Positions 45,496 through 56,300 of a stretch of 64,000 bases of DNA are shown in pieces (position 1 is the stretch's first letter; the number at the start of each line of letters is the position of its first letter). The notes beneath the pieces are model-generated. The model ran no database searches. It was not told the origin of the DNA and saw only the letters and a list, made by a program, of their open reading frames with translations. The position numbers and the translations under genes were made by a program. Source of the DNA: Dastarcus helophoroides (Eukaryota; Arthropoda; Insecta; Coleoptera; Bothrideridae); contig CM053331.1 in assembly GCA_028583605.1 (NCBI GenBank), positions 18,336,857 through 18,400,856 of the forward strand, given 5' to 3'.

Positions 45496-46767
45496 ATTAT
45501 TAATTAACCCAAAAGCGATTTATTTTCGAAGTTAGGCAGACAAATGCGCATTTGTATTTACCAAAACGCAAAGCTATCTTCTAGGGCGGGTGTTTGTAAA
45601 TATACCAATTGTAATATTTATTAGATTTGAAGTTAAGAACAAGGGACCGATCTTGACATTGTTTGATCTCGTCAGCTTAAAAACTTATATCCAACTTTAT
45701 TCCAACAAATACTCCGTCCTCTGAATTGATAAATATTTCATCATACGCGCTCGTTGCATTAAAGTTATTAATGATTTACCTTGCTTCTGAAGAAGTTGAA
45801 TACTTGGATTTATAATGTTAATTCTTACCTAACTAGATACACATTCACCACAATGGAAAACAGATTTATTATAAAAATAAAAACTATTAATGTATTTTGA
45901 TGCCAAGCACATTAATCAAACATTTTAATGAAAACTAATAGAAATACTTATGGTTAGTCAGTAATAACCATACTTATGCAAATAAAATTGGAGTGTGTAT
46001 CAGTGATAGTAGTGAATGGTTATTTGCACATTATAAAAACGCCCATATTATTGTTTTTTTTTTAAATATATATCTTTAAATCCAGTTATTGCTTTTGGAG
46101 TTTGTGGGACAATATCTGCATATACAGCGTGTCTCACGACAGAGTACTATTTTATTTGCGAGTTTATGAGAAAAAGTCATTTTTTATAAAAACTCCTGCT
46201 TGATGTTAAATCACCCAGTGACATTTTTTTGAAATTTTTTGTACAGGAAGTTCAATTTTTTGAAAATTTCAAAAAATGGCCAAAAGCATATTGTTGTTAT
46301 TTTAAGAGGTATCAAAAATTGTTATTGAGAGATACAGTTTGTAATGACAAAAAATGCACAAAAACGACGTTTTGGTTAATTTTCTAAAAACTAAGCAAAA
46401 TTGGTAACAAATTAAGGTTAGAAACAAGAAAATAAAAAAGTATTTGATAATAACAATACGTGATTAAACTAAAACATCATCATTTAAATGTATTACCACC
46501 TGCTTCTGGGCAAATTTCTGCACTACCTGCAGTTTTATTTTTTGAATTCTAATGCACAGACCGAAGGGTTTGAATATTTATCAAACTCAGAGCTTGGAAA
46601 ATAAATACCAGTTTCGATCTTCTTAAAAGTATACAATAAAAAATTAGAAATGTAATTTGTAGCGATACTGAATCTTCTGTGTTATCTGGAGAAGAAAAAA
46701 AATGGACCACTTTGATAGGAACTAAAAAAAATCATCTTGGTGATTATATTTATCAAAAAAATATTAC

Positions 46768-47067
46768 TGTTGATTTGTCAATAATAAGGAATTAACTTGT
46801 GTTTTCGTTTTCTATGTCAAATTTGATTAAAAATAAATTTTATTTCAATATTTCAAATCATTCTTTGTGGCGTCTTCTCAAGTAACGACAAATTGTGGGA
46901 AAGGGTACCCACATAAATTAATATTTAAAATTAAATTATTTACTTATTTGCGTGTTGCTTTTTATTTTTTATTTATTATTATTGATAGTTTAATCTGTTA
47001 CTGGAATTACTTTGTGATTAGTAAAATTCTGATTACTATTTAGAAAATATTTGAGTTGGTCACCACA
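46768..47067 (-). mobile_element. Probable 3' LTR of the Ty3/gypsy fragment
   Basis: On the minus strand a purine tract GGAGGGGAG ends just before TACTGTGGTGACC; taking TGTGGTGACC as the LTR start (47067) and ACAAATCAACA as its end (46768) gives a 300-base LTR with TG...CA ends and an internal AATAAA. The other LTR is absent, so the limits cannot be cross-checked. Confidence 0.45.
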
Positions 47068-47125
47068 GTACTCCCCTCCAAGTAGCGGAGTGTACATTTC
47101 AAATAAGCTAGTTAAATATCAATGT

Positions 47126-47473
47126 TTATGGAGTAACTATTTCAACTTTCTTTTTCTTTGGTCCTTGGTAAGTACGCAATGGTTGTGACTCTGAGGTTGA
47201 AGCTTGATTCTGGGATGTTGACTGAGTTGGGGTTGATGGAACTTGCTGTTGTTGGGTCAAGTTTGGGTCATTTAATTCTGAGGTTGCAATATGTGCAGTT
47301 TTGAGTCGTTCAATATTCACGTTGCTTGATTTACCATTGATGTCGATGGTAAATACTCTGTCGGAAATACGTTCGATAATCTTATACGGTCCAGAATAAG
47401 GCTGATCTAAATCTAATTTAGGCATATCTTGTCGTAAAAAAAGTGACTGCAAGTGTAGAGATCTTTGTAGCAA
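47126..47473 (-). pseudogene. Ty3/gypsy Pol C-terminus with GPY/F module
   Basis: The minus strand encodes KLDLDQPYSGPYKIIERISD (GPY/F-type module that follows the integrase core), VFTIDINGKSSNVNIERLK and a Gln/Ser/Thr-rich tail ending PKKKKVEIVTP before the stop. It joins the integrase core at 47522 after a short frame break. It probably helps the integrase bind DNA in active relatives. Confidence 0.8.
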
Positions 47474-47521
47474 AATGCATTTTTTTGCAATGATGGCTTG
47501 TAGGCATAGATTTGAGATTTC

Positions 47522-48025
47522 TTATGTGTATTCGAAACTCTTCCACAAAAAAATGTTAAGATCTGCTGGTGGATCTTCGTGGGTGAAGAACTCTTCAGGA
47601 ATCCTCAAGATTATTCCATACACATACTCAGCTGTAGAACCTTTAACATCTTCTTTAAAGCTCGTTCGTAGGCCTAGCAGAATAATTGGAAGAATATTGG
47701 TCCAGTCTTTGGTCTCATGATATCGAATTGCGGTTTTGAGATCTCTGTGCCACCGCTCTACCAACCCATTGGATTGAGGATGATATGCAGTAGTTCGTAT
47801 TTTTTTGTTACCTAAGAGTTGCGTCAGGGCTTTGAAGAGTGTCGATCCAAATTGTGAACCTTGGTCTGTGGTGATGGTTTTAGGGCAAACATAACGTGCT
47901 ATCCACTGGACAAAGAAGGTTTTTGAGACAAGATCAGTAATGTCTTTGATAGGAACGGTTTCTGGCCATCTGAAAAATCTGTCTATCATTGTAAGGCAAT
48001 AGCGATAACCAACAGATCCAGGCAA
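47522..48025 (-). pseudogene. Ty3/gypsy integrase core
   Basis: The catalytic triad is visible: Asp in CLTMIDRFFRWPE, Asp in TITTDQGSQFGS, and Glu in SNGLVERWHRDLK. The spacing fits a D,D-35-E integrase. LGLRTSFKEDVKGSTAEYVYG follows, as usual in this lineage. This is the best preserved part of the element; it still lies in a different frame from its neighbours. Confidence 0.85.
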
Positions 48026-48061
48026 CGGTCCAACAATGTCTACATGTACGTGGTCAAACCT

Positions 48062-48514
48062 TTAATCTGGCTCTAGGAACATTAAAGATTGGGCATGAAC
48101 GTGTCGTCCAATTTTAGATCTTTGGCAAGGTATGCAATTTCTTACCCATTGGATGATGTCTTTGTGCTTTAAAGGCCAAACATAGCGTTGACATATTAAT
48201 TTGCACGACGTTTTACCTCCAGGATGCAATAGGCCGTGAAATGCATCAAATAAATTACGGTTGAAGGAAGGTCGTATGTCAGTTTGTGAGACATAGTAAT
48301 TTTTTTCATTCTGCGATCCAAAAGTCAGCTTTTGAATTTTCAAAGATGTGCTGTTACTTGTCAACAAGCGTTGCAGTTCTGCATCAACTTTTTGGGTCTC
48401 AGCTAGAGTGGGTATATCAATTACATCCGAAAGGCTAGACGATTGTAAAGTGGTAGTTACGTCAATTCTAGAGAATGTATCAGCCACGATGTTTTCAACA
48501 CTTTTAGCAGACAT
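48062..48514 (-). pseudogene. Ty3/gypsy integrase zinc-binding region
   Basis: The residue pattern H-x3-H (FHGLLHPGGKT) with C-x2-C (NCIPCQRSK) gives the HHCC finger at the N-terminus of gypsy integrases. Upstream VADTFSRID is the ADxLSR linker after RNase H. Frame breaks at both ends. Confidence 0.8.
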
Positions 48515-48648
48515 GATCTTTGTGCTGAATTGACTGATGTAGTTATGTAGTTAAGCTGACGAATTTGACGAGGGGTAGCTGTTGAAAAGCTCTGGTACGT
48601 GGTTTATGATCCGTACGAATTACGAAATCATAACCTTCAACCCATGGT

Positions 48649-49490
48649 CTAAAGAACTTGACGGCATAGAAAACAGCGGTAAGTTCTCATCATAAACGCT
48701 GTAGTTGGTTTCCGCATTCGTAAGCTTTTGTGAATAGAAGCCAAGAGGTTCCCAAATGTCGTTGATATGTTGTTCAAGAACGGCACCAATTGCTGTCCCA
48801 AAGTCGTCAGTTGTAAGACGTAGTTCTGCATTTGTACTATAGCTGGATGAGCTAATAAAGTGTGGTTAGCTAAGTCTCGTTTGCATTGATCGAAAGCTGC
48901 GAGTGATTCTTGTGTCCACTCTACAGGTCGTAGGTTCTTTTTACGAACATCCTTGATTAATGCATAAAGAGGGGCTTGAGTGGCTGCAGCGTTTTTGATG
49001 AAGCGACGATAGTAATTTATTACCATACAAAGAAACTGACAAAGTTGAGAAATTGTTTCAGGCTTTTTGAAGGATGCTATAGCTTGGATTCTTTCAGGAA
49101 GTGGTCTTGATGCTTTAGCAGAAATCAGATTTCCAAGGTATTCAACACTTTCTACTCCAAATACGCATTTTGCAGGATTGATTGTTAATCCATTACTCAT
49201 GTAGACGTGAATATACGATTTTCAGATGCGGAATGTGATCTTCGGGTGTAGCAGAGGTTATTAGGAGATCGTTCAGGTAAGCGTGAACGAAGTTGAATCC
49301 TTCTAGCACTTTTCTAATAAACCTTTGAAAGGTTTAAGCAGCGTTACATAATCCAAATGGCATGACTAAAAATGAGAATAAACCAAATTGTGTAGTCACT
49401 GCTGTCTTTGGTATATCTTTAGGGCTTATAGGGACTTGATGGTAAGTTCACACCAAATCTATTTTGGAGAAGATGGTTTTATCTATTTGC
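48649..49490 (-). pseudogene. Ty3/gypsy RT and RNase H, 5' truncated
   Basis: Reading down from 49490: [38 protein letters not shown] (RT motifs), then FVHAYLNDLLI, where the Y-x-DD active site has become Y-L-N-D, then SNGLTINPAKC, VEYLGNLIS and the thumb. RNase H follows, broken by a frameshift near 48830. Gag, protease and the first RT motifs are missing at 49490. Confidence 0.85.
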
Positions 49491-50010
49491 AAAAATTTTT
49501 GAAAATAAAGTAAAATCTGAAATTTAGGCTTTTTTGTAGTTCTAAACCATATTTTTAAATAATATTCTTCGAAGCTACCAAAAATGACGGCAGTTTATTC
49601 CATGCTTTTTTTTTGAATTTTCAAATAATTGAACTCACTGTATAAAATATTAGCAAAATAATGTCATTTTCAGTGATTAAATAAAGCAGGAGTTTTGATA
49701 AAGAATGACTTTTTCTCGTAAATCCACAAATAAAAAAGAAATTTCTCTTCAGTACTTTGTCTTGGGAAATACTGCATGTATAAGTTTAATTTTGGTTTAC
49801 TAATGTGACGGTTTGTATCTATCCAATGTGAACAAACACCATATTCAAGAAATTGCTCACAACATCACTGTTAAGGGCAATTTTTTGTTTTCTGAGCTCT
49901 TCGACCAAGCTGAAAAATTTGCATGCGGTACCAATCCAATGTTAAAGGTATAGGTATGCCACGAATCTACAACCTTACCTCCTCCATCCCCATTTGTTCT
50001 TTTACTTCGC

Positions 50011-50327
50011 TCAAGAAATATTCCGGGGGACTAAACCACATGCAAGTCAAAGACGAGTAACGTCATCAAGTTTAAGAGAAAATTCTTGACGCTGTCAGTG
50101 TTGGAACCTAATACTTAACTAACCAGAATCCCACTCCTTGAACGCTATATCACCAAGCCTTTAATACAAATATTAAACAACGCTTGGTGGTCTAGCGATC
50201 GAGGAAAGGGGTTCTGGTTAGGTAAGTATTAGATTCGATGCCATACAGCGTCAAGTCTTTTTTCTTAAATCCAATGGTGTCAATCACTTTTGATCTGCAC
50301 CTGGTTTAGTCCCCCGAACATTTCTTG
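50011..50327. repeat. Inverted pair of tRNA-like repeats (SINE-like)
   Basis: Two ~155-base arms face away from a centre near 50172. The right arm reads TTGGTGGTCTAGCGATCGAG (A-box-like, 50184-50203) and, about 40 bases on, AGATTCGATGCC (B-box-like). The order and spacing recall a tRNA(Glu)-type head. The left arm carries the inverted counterpart with TTGGTGATATAGCG and AGGTTCCAACA. Outer ends are CAAGAAATATTCCGGGGGAC and its counterpart. There is no cloverleaf good enough to call a tRNA gene. Confidence 0.55.
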
Positions 50328-50385
50328 GGTGTAGTCAGGATAAACTGAAGTGTATCATGGGTGTACTGAGTGGAAGAGATATAGT

Positions 50386-51800
50386 CCAGTCATTTTAGGT
50401 TTCATCTGCGGAAAAATTCCTAGTGAGCTGAATTTTTAATTAATTCGGCATTTTAAGGAATATGTGAAAAATCGACATTGAGATCGTGCCGGCTAAAAAA
50501 ATTATAAAGGTCAAAAGGTCACGAAAATCAGTTTTCCGCAAATAATCTCGCGACCTATTGTTCGGAGGTCAATAGAGGTTATAATTATAATTCTTCATCG
50601 TGCAATTATCTACAAAAGACGCTTCTTGCATTTTTCTGTAAAATCAACCGTTTTTGAAGTAGACCGCTGAGAAAGTGACTACATTATGATTATGCACTCG
50701 TTTCCGCACTATCCCTAGGGTTTCCTTCCTGGGCATAATCCATGATATATAATGAGGTTTTTTTATTTAAAAGTGAAAACATTTTTATTTAAAAACTGAA
50801 AAATACAAATAAAAATGAACTTTTGTGTAATTTGTTTCTATTCGTTCATTCTCGATATCCTCAGTTTCTCTAACACTAAAAGTTGCTGACAAAACATCGA
50901 GTGGATTTATTCGTATGCTTAAGTCGATATCTTTCAACATTTTCATCGTTAGTTGATTCCGCATTTAAGCATGACTGGCCACGGCAATCTCCATAAACTT
51001 TAGAGCATTTCAATTAAATTTTTTTTGCATCCACATTTGCCACCATAACCTTTTCTACAATTACAAAAGATTGTGTTTAGTAAATGATCGGGTGCTGGCG
51101 GTAATAAAGTTGTTATTGGCTGCACCATGTTATTTTTTAACTCCCAACCCCACTGTTCCCGATCAATGTCTCTTCCTAGCGAGGTTTGTATTTGATAATA
51201 CACTCGATAAATATGCTGGTGAGCTGCTGAAGAAGTAGGTGGCAACAATGGAAATTTCACAGCTGTGCTTTGTCTTGTTAATTTAGCAAAGCTACAATAC
51301 CTGTAATTATCTATCGAATGTTCTGATTTTGGAGCACCATACATTGCTAGTAGAAAATGTATTTCAGCATCAACAATAACATCTCGAGCGCAATTTTCTT
51401 GTTGGAATATTTCTGCAAAATGGTTTAAATCGGGTCTTTTTTGAAACATCTTCATGACTTTAATTTTTCCTTTTCCAAACAGTGTTGAAGTTGTATCACA
51501 TCCGGTCATGGCATGAAGAAACAGAATGTTTTTCTTACAATGTGGATACTTGTTAAGGCTAGCAGTCGAGTAAATTTTTGTTTTGCCTTGTTTTTTCCTG
51601 GTTTCTTAAAAAAAATGATGTTGTGGGTTGATCAAGTATTTGTGTGCGTGCTATGAGAAGTACCAACAGATCTAAGTCTTTGCCAACGATAATTGTAGTA
51701 CTATTCATTGATTTTTCAATCACTGTTTCAACTATTAAGACGTCATTTGGAACATAAGGAAACTGTGTGCAAGATAGGTGCCGTGATTATTCATAATGGA
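50386..51800 (-). mobile_element. Academ-like DNA element, copy B, right side lost
   Basis: The left terminus CCAGTCATT and the following ~300 bases match copy A (44043) throughout. The interior codes on the minus strand (50996-51800). The element stops where a mariner fragment begins at about 51820, so its right terminus is missing. Confidence 0.65.
50996..51800 (-). pseudogene. XPG/PIN-like nuclease protein with Cys-rich tail (Academ-like)
   Basis: From 51760 the minus strand encodes TTIIVGKDLDLLVLLIA (acidic DxDLLVLL strand of PIN/XPG-type folds), and after a frameshift ILFLHAMTGCDTTSTLFGKG, a motif found in a large group of insect and cnidarian transposon proteins. Then come AEIHFLLAMYGAPKSEHSID, DREQWGWELKNN, a TTLLPPAP block and CNCRKGYGGKCGCKK, the first part of a Cys-rich tail that continues in another frame (GDCRGQSC-like). 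From memory these proteins belong to Academ-type transposons, which carry an XPG nuclease and a Cys8 finger; I hold that assignment at moderate confidence. The N-terminal transposase part is missing. Confidence 0.6.
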
Positions 51801-51819
51801 CAAAAACAGAGTCGTGGGA

Positions 51820-52520
51820 ATATTATTTGTGTTTGACGAAGTTTCACAGCAATAAAGCCGAATATTTGCTTCGATTTATAGCCATCAATTCATTCCTGAG
51901 ACAAAGGAACAGTCAAAACAATCGGGTGAAAGGGCAGAATTGGCTCCAAAGAAGGCAAATACATCTGCAGAAAACGTCATGGCGTCAGCTTTTTGCGTTA
52001 TGCATGGGATAATTTTCATTAATTATCTTCAGAAAGGAAAAACAATCAACGCCAAGTATTATGCACAACTTACTACAGCGTTTGAGTAATGCAATAAAAA
52101 AAACGATCGCATTTGACGAAAAAGAAAAGCTTTGTTTCATCAACACAGTGCGCCAGTTCAGACACTCGCTATGGCGATGGCTAAAATCAACGAGTTAAAA
52201 GTTCGAATTGCTTCTTCACGCGCCCCATTCGCCAGATTTAGCTCCCTCTAATTATATTTTGTCTCCAAATTTAATGAAGTGGCTGGGTGGTAAAGGATTT
52301 GCCAACAATGAAGAGGTATAGTCTGCGGTTGCGAACTATTTTAAGGAGCTCAACGATTCTTACTATATATAAACAGAGTATCGAAGCTATTGAGCATGGC
52401 TGGAGAAAGTGTATCGAGTTAAAAGGGGATTATGCAAAGAAATAAAAATATTTTTTCCAAAATGTTTTGCGTTTTCTTTGCTAAGTCGACTACTTTTGGG
52501 ACCATTCTTATATATCTTGT
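51820..52520 (+). pseudogene. Mariner transposase fragment (mauritiana-type)
   Basis: Across several frames the plus strand gives AMAKINELK, HAP followed by F/Y-SP-LAPS-Y (third catalytic Asp replaced), KWLGGKGFANNEEV and YFKELNDSYY, the conserved C-terminal half of mariner transposases of the SETMAR/mauritiana group. Upstream are DKGTVKTIG and KRHGVSFL-like remnants of the middle part. The second Asp region (HxDNAPAH) reads FHQHSAPVQ, so the Asp is lost. It ends at about 52505 with GACTACTTTTGGGACCATTC, near a mariner terminus. It interrupts Academ-like copy B. Confidence 0.75.
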
Positions 52521-53248
52521 ATACTTTTGCAGAAAAGGTAAATATAATCTATTTTCTACGAATGATAATTGAGAAATTGTGAAATATGAGATTTCAAACA
52601 GTGATAATACGTATTATTAGAATCTTCACCAGTGTGAAGTTCGTGGGACAGTTGCATAAATACATAGAGTCGGAAACAGGGAAGCATACATATCTTACAA
52701 GGAGCAACATAATATAATGATTGATCGATGTAGTGACATCGATCGGGTAGATGGCAAATGTACTGCAATGCGGATGAATTATCTCAATCTCTGTTGTTTA
52801 CCTCAACAATAATTGAGAAAGTGAATATTGCACTAATGCACATCTGCAGTAATCAGCAAAATTTTGCGTATGCAGAAATTGAAACATTGTTTTAGTACAA
52901 AATGTCGACATTTAGAGGAATTGTTTCTTCTAGAGCACCGAAGAGGCAATTAGGAAAGTTACTTCTGTCAAAGTTGTTTTCAGAAAGTTGCGACAATCTG
53001 CAGTGGTATCAATAAACATGTAATTAACACACTAAATTATCAGAATATAATTCTGATTTTTAGGTGTTTTTTTTAGTGTTAAGCCACAGACTAAAATCAA
53101 GCGTAATCGCTGTTTAAAGGAATCTTTCTCCGAAAGAAGTAACTCAGGATATAATTTCGAAAAAAAATCAACAGGCGACAAAAAGGCCAAATAAAATGAG
53201 TGAAAATAATACAACGAACGTTAAATACAGAGAACATCTAAAACTTAC
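52521..53248. other. Intron 2 sequence, nothing recognised
   Basis: Unique-looking A/T-rich DNA between the mariner fragment and RASD exon 2; minus frames here have no motif. Confidence 0.5.
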
Positions 53249-53443
53249 CCGTTAAAAAAGAAAGACGCCTCATTGCTGGAAACGGATGATTTCCAGATGT
53301 ATCTAAAATATCTAATTGGTAAATTTCGCCTTTAATTCTATACAATTTTCTGTGAAAGTCTTCTATTGTCGGTGTGTAACTATCATGAAACTTTCCTCCG
53401 AGAAATCTTGAAACTAAGGAAGTTTTACCAACTCTCGCAGACC
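53249..53443 (-). CDS. RASD-family GTPase, exon 2 (P-loop, switches)
   Basis: The minus strand completes Gly57 and encodes SARVGKTSLVSRFLGGKF (P-loop G-x4-GKT/S, residues 57-65), YTPTIEDFHRKLY (switch I, effector Thr82) and YQLDILDTSGNHPFPAMRRL (G3 box, DTSG 104-107). The SGNHPFPAMRRL stretch, instead of Ras DTAGQE, is a RASD hallmark. Donor is ACG-G|GTAAGT at 53249/53248. The acceptor is ttgaag at 53444, with a weak pyrimidine tract; it is chosen because it alone restores LGSARVGKT in phase. Confidence 0.93.
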
Positions 53444-53813
53444 CTTCAACAAAATGCTTTCCTTAATTAAGGATAAAAGCTGTTATCGGAGCTAACGTAT
53501 TTTAAACATTTCAAAACAAACGGTAAAATATTGACTTATTTCAGCGAATCAAAGAAATATTTGTTTTAATTTTATTTTGTTTCAAACAAACTGTACTCTT
53601 TATAGCTTGAATAAACTAATAACAAACGGCAGTTTGACTAAAATGAATAAAACATTTGAGAAATTTCTTATTTCATTTCATAGATCTAAATAAGAATGAA
53701 TAATTCAAATTCATCGTTTATATTTTCATTTAAATAGTCAATTTGCAGGAAACGTAGTTTATTCTGCTGTGCAAGAAGTTATACTTTGTTTTATATTACT
53801 GTGATGAACCTAC

Positions 53814-53982
53814 CTAGCATCACTAGCCTGTAACAATTCCTTTGCGGTGGGATGATATCGTCACAAGAATTTGAACTTACAGGGCTTGGTCCCGGAGCTA
53901 AAGATGTGCTTTGGTAATTTGTTGGAATGCTTGGTATTTTTATTTCCTTTTTGGCACATAACCAGTTCATACAAAAACTCAT
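53814..53982 (-). CDS. RASD-family GTPase, exon 1 with start codon
   Basis: This gene is a Ras-superfamily GTPase of the RASD (Dexras1/Rhes) group. Vertebrate members are prenylated signalling GTPases acting at membranes in G-protein and cAMP signalling; that role is inferred from the family. The exon encodes MSFCMNWLCAKKEIKIP, a Ser/Pro-rich N-terminus, and NCYRLVMLG, the first beta strand, as in vertebrate KNCYRMVILG. Met at 53982 is taken as the start because an in-frame TAA lies 10-12 bases upstream. The donor is CTA-G|GTAGGT at 53814/53813. A possible 5'-UTR acceptor (ttcttttcag) ends near 54032. The four exons sum to 984 bases, 327 residues plus stop; introns are 370, 22751 and 3664 bases. 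Confidence 0.9.
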
Positions 53983-55370
53983 GTTTGTACGTTATATACT
54001 TGAAATTGTTCATTACGAAGTTCTCGTAACTGAAAAGAATAATATATAAAAAAGGCATCTCTAGTTTATTGGATTTCAAACATTCCAAGAGGAAGTTCAC
54101 AAGTTCAAAAGCAATATAAATGTGAGAATATGTTTATCAATAAATAAATTATATTATTTATGCAGACTAATTTATTCTTATAGCTAGAAGATCACAAATA
54201 TTAACCAGTTGTCTCATCATTAAAATATAAAATATGGAACTTTTCGTCATTCAATAGAACCAAAGATTATTTTACGCTGCTCCCAATTTGTTTCCATGAG
54301 CCATAAAAGTTGCAATGAGTGCGTAAGAAATTAGAAGTAAATCTTTTGAGGTAAAGCTGTATTGGGGTAATGTGCAGCCAGCCACTTCAATTCATATTGC
54401 GAATGTTCACTATGCTGAAAGCTAATAAGAGAATGGCAGTAAAATTATGCAGGCGCGCCGCCGGCAATATTTTATGCTGTGTTGGGAAACCGAAGCATTC
54501 GCTTATGAGTAACACTAAGGCTTTTTCACATTTCGTTATTTTATTGTCTTCCCTAATGCAAAATTATGATTATGATTAAAATTTACACTGTCACCTAATG
54601 AAATTTTTCCTCTTTATCTTTGTTTTCCCAAAAATGAACCTTATGCAACTGAACTACGGTTAAAAGCTGTTAACCAACCCGAAATGTGGCCAATTACGGT
54701 TTAGTTTGTTGTTTAAATTGCAGACAAACATTAGTAACATAATGCTAGTTAAGACGCGTATAGACAGGCGGGCTAAAAGGTTTGTACCGCAATATTCCTC
54801 AGTAGAAAATGATGCTAGCAAGATGTATTAAAGAGTGATTAGTAATTTAAGTGCCACTAGAAAAGGTTAAAAATTCTCTACGATCGCCAGCGAGTGGGAA
54901 AGTTTGTGAAAGAGATCTTATATGTTACGAGTTGGATTTTGTGGCATCAGTGGTAATCTACTTCACTAACATGTGCAAGTTCAACTAAAAGGGACGATTC
55001 AGTACTGAAGTGCAGGGAACTAACTAAATTCTTCTAAGCTTCGTAACTCTCTGTAGATGCTGATTGCATAATTTTGTTTAAATTAGCGCCAGTCGGTTTT
55101 TGGTAGCAGAGCTTACCTTTCTGTAGATCAGGAAAGTCTTAAAACCTTATAAAAAATCAACAAGACAATAATAATAGGTTAAATATTTTCTATATATAAA
55201 ATAGAAAAAAAATATACTAAAAACGTTCCTAAATAAATTTATCTATATAAACTAGCTAAGTTCCTTCCAGCATTAGAGTTTTAAAACAGCAAAAGGAAAA
55301 GTTGGTTACGTCAACAGATAAGGTACTTTAACTACTTGGCCATGAAATTAAAAAATAGAGTGCTGTAAAG
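53983..55370. other. 5' flank of the RASD gene, mostly unassigned
   Basis: Around 54450-54480 GCAGGCGCGCCGCCGGCAA is a local GC-rich spot and could belong to a promoter. At about 55094-55117 TTTTTGGTAGCAGAGCTTAC resembles the leader next to the primer-binding site of copia-type elements, without any following gag. Confidence 0.35.
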
Positions 55371-55380
55371 CACTAATTGA

Positions 55381-55980
55381 AGAGCTCTGTAAGCTGACTA
55401 GCAGCCCTAAAATAACGAAAATAAGGACGTCAACTTCACGGATGAATTTCGGATAATCACGTAACCCACTTTTGGTGCGTGCAGCTGCGTAGGGATGCTA
55501 ATAGGTGTGCTACGCAACGGGTGCCTCCCGCAGTGATAGCTAACCTCCCACGGGACAAGACTTCTCCGTCACGAACAGCAACCTTCCTGATCGGTAACGT
55601 ATTGGGATCACCACTTTCACAATAATAAAACAACAAATTCAAGAAAAACAAAAAAAGGCGCTCTAGAACGTTAATCAATGAGCTCAAGAAGCGCACTAAG
55701 TGCCTGAAAATACCTAAAATACAACCGTCAACCTCAATAACGATTTAATGTAATCACGTGCACCAAGTCTTGGTGCTGTGAAGCTAAAAGGGGTTTCCAA
55801 AACCCCGTCCGTAAAAATCCACCAATTTTATGAGCTATCCTTGGGTCTAACAACACTAACAACAGTCGCGATATTTACAACAACTAGGAATATGTGGCAT
55901 TATATTTCACAAAACGAAATTTCTTTCCTTATTCAGGAAGGAATCCAAAGCACTAATCCGTTAGAACTCGTAGCTGGACG
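55381..55980. repeat. Two diverged direct repeats ~300 bp apart
   Basis: The series GAGCTC-GTAAGC, CCTAAAATA-C, GTCAACTTCA, AATCACGT and CTTTTGGTGCGTG at 55381-55490 recurs in order at 55681-55790 (GAGCTCAAGAAGC, CCTAAAATACAACC, GTCAACCTCA, AATCACGTGCA, CTTGGTGCTGTG). The stretch between (55490-55600) is GC-richer (GTGCCTCCCGCAGTGATAGC). Repeated 5' untranslated monomers of a LINE are one explanation; I cannot name the family. Confidence 0.5.
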
Positions 55981-56300
55981 ATAATGCCCGCACGAATACT
56001 AGAGACAATCTGGCCCCCTCACAAACCGTAGATGTCGGGATCTGTATAGAAACCCTATGAAATATAGCTGCCGATTGACAAATCCAACGGAACCACAAGA
56101 TATTTTGGTTATCAATCTAGCTTCTTACTTCTTGTCTACGTCATACTTCAATGTGCCATGTGTCTCGGCACAACATCTAAAATATGCTTGACTTCTGCTC
56201 ACGTGTAAATTTTATTTTTAAAGTTAAACAATTTGATTTATCGTTATGTTTTATAATAAAAAAAATTAATAGTAAATTAAAAAAAATAACAACATAAAAG

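Larger units (their letters stand above)
46125..49774. mobile_element. Mariner-like TIR element interrupted by a Ty3/gypsy fragment
   Basis: Near 46125 the sequence reads CAGCGTGTCTCACGACAGAG; the complement at 49774 reads CAGTATTTCCCAAGACAAAG. They continue into matching arms with GAGAAAAAGTCATT, AAAACTCCTGCTT and AGTTCAATT-TTTGAAAATT. No transposase remains. The gypsy piece 46768-49490 sits between the arms, which explains their 3.6 kb separation. The left flank is TA; the right flank is altered. Confidence 0.65.

Noticed and set aside
50184..50245. A functional tRNA(Glu) gene
   Set aside because: A- and B-box-like words are present but arms do not pair into a cloverleaf and the copy lies in an inverted repeat.
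54370..54579. Plus-strand frame near a GC-rich spot
   Set aside because: No family motif and no splice signals; could at most be promoter-proximal sequence.
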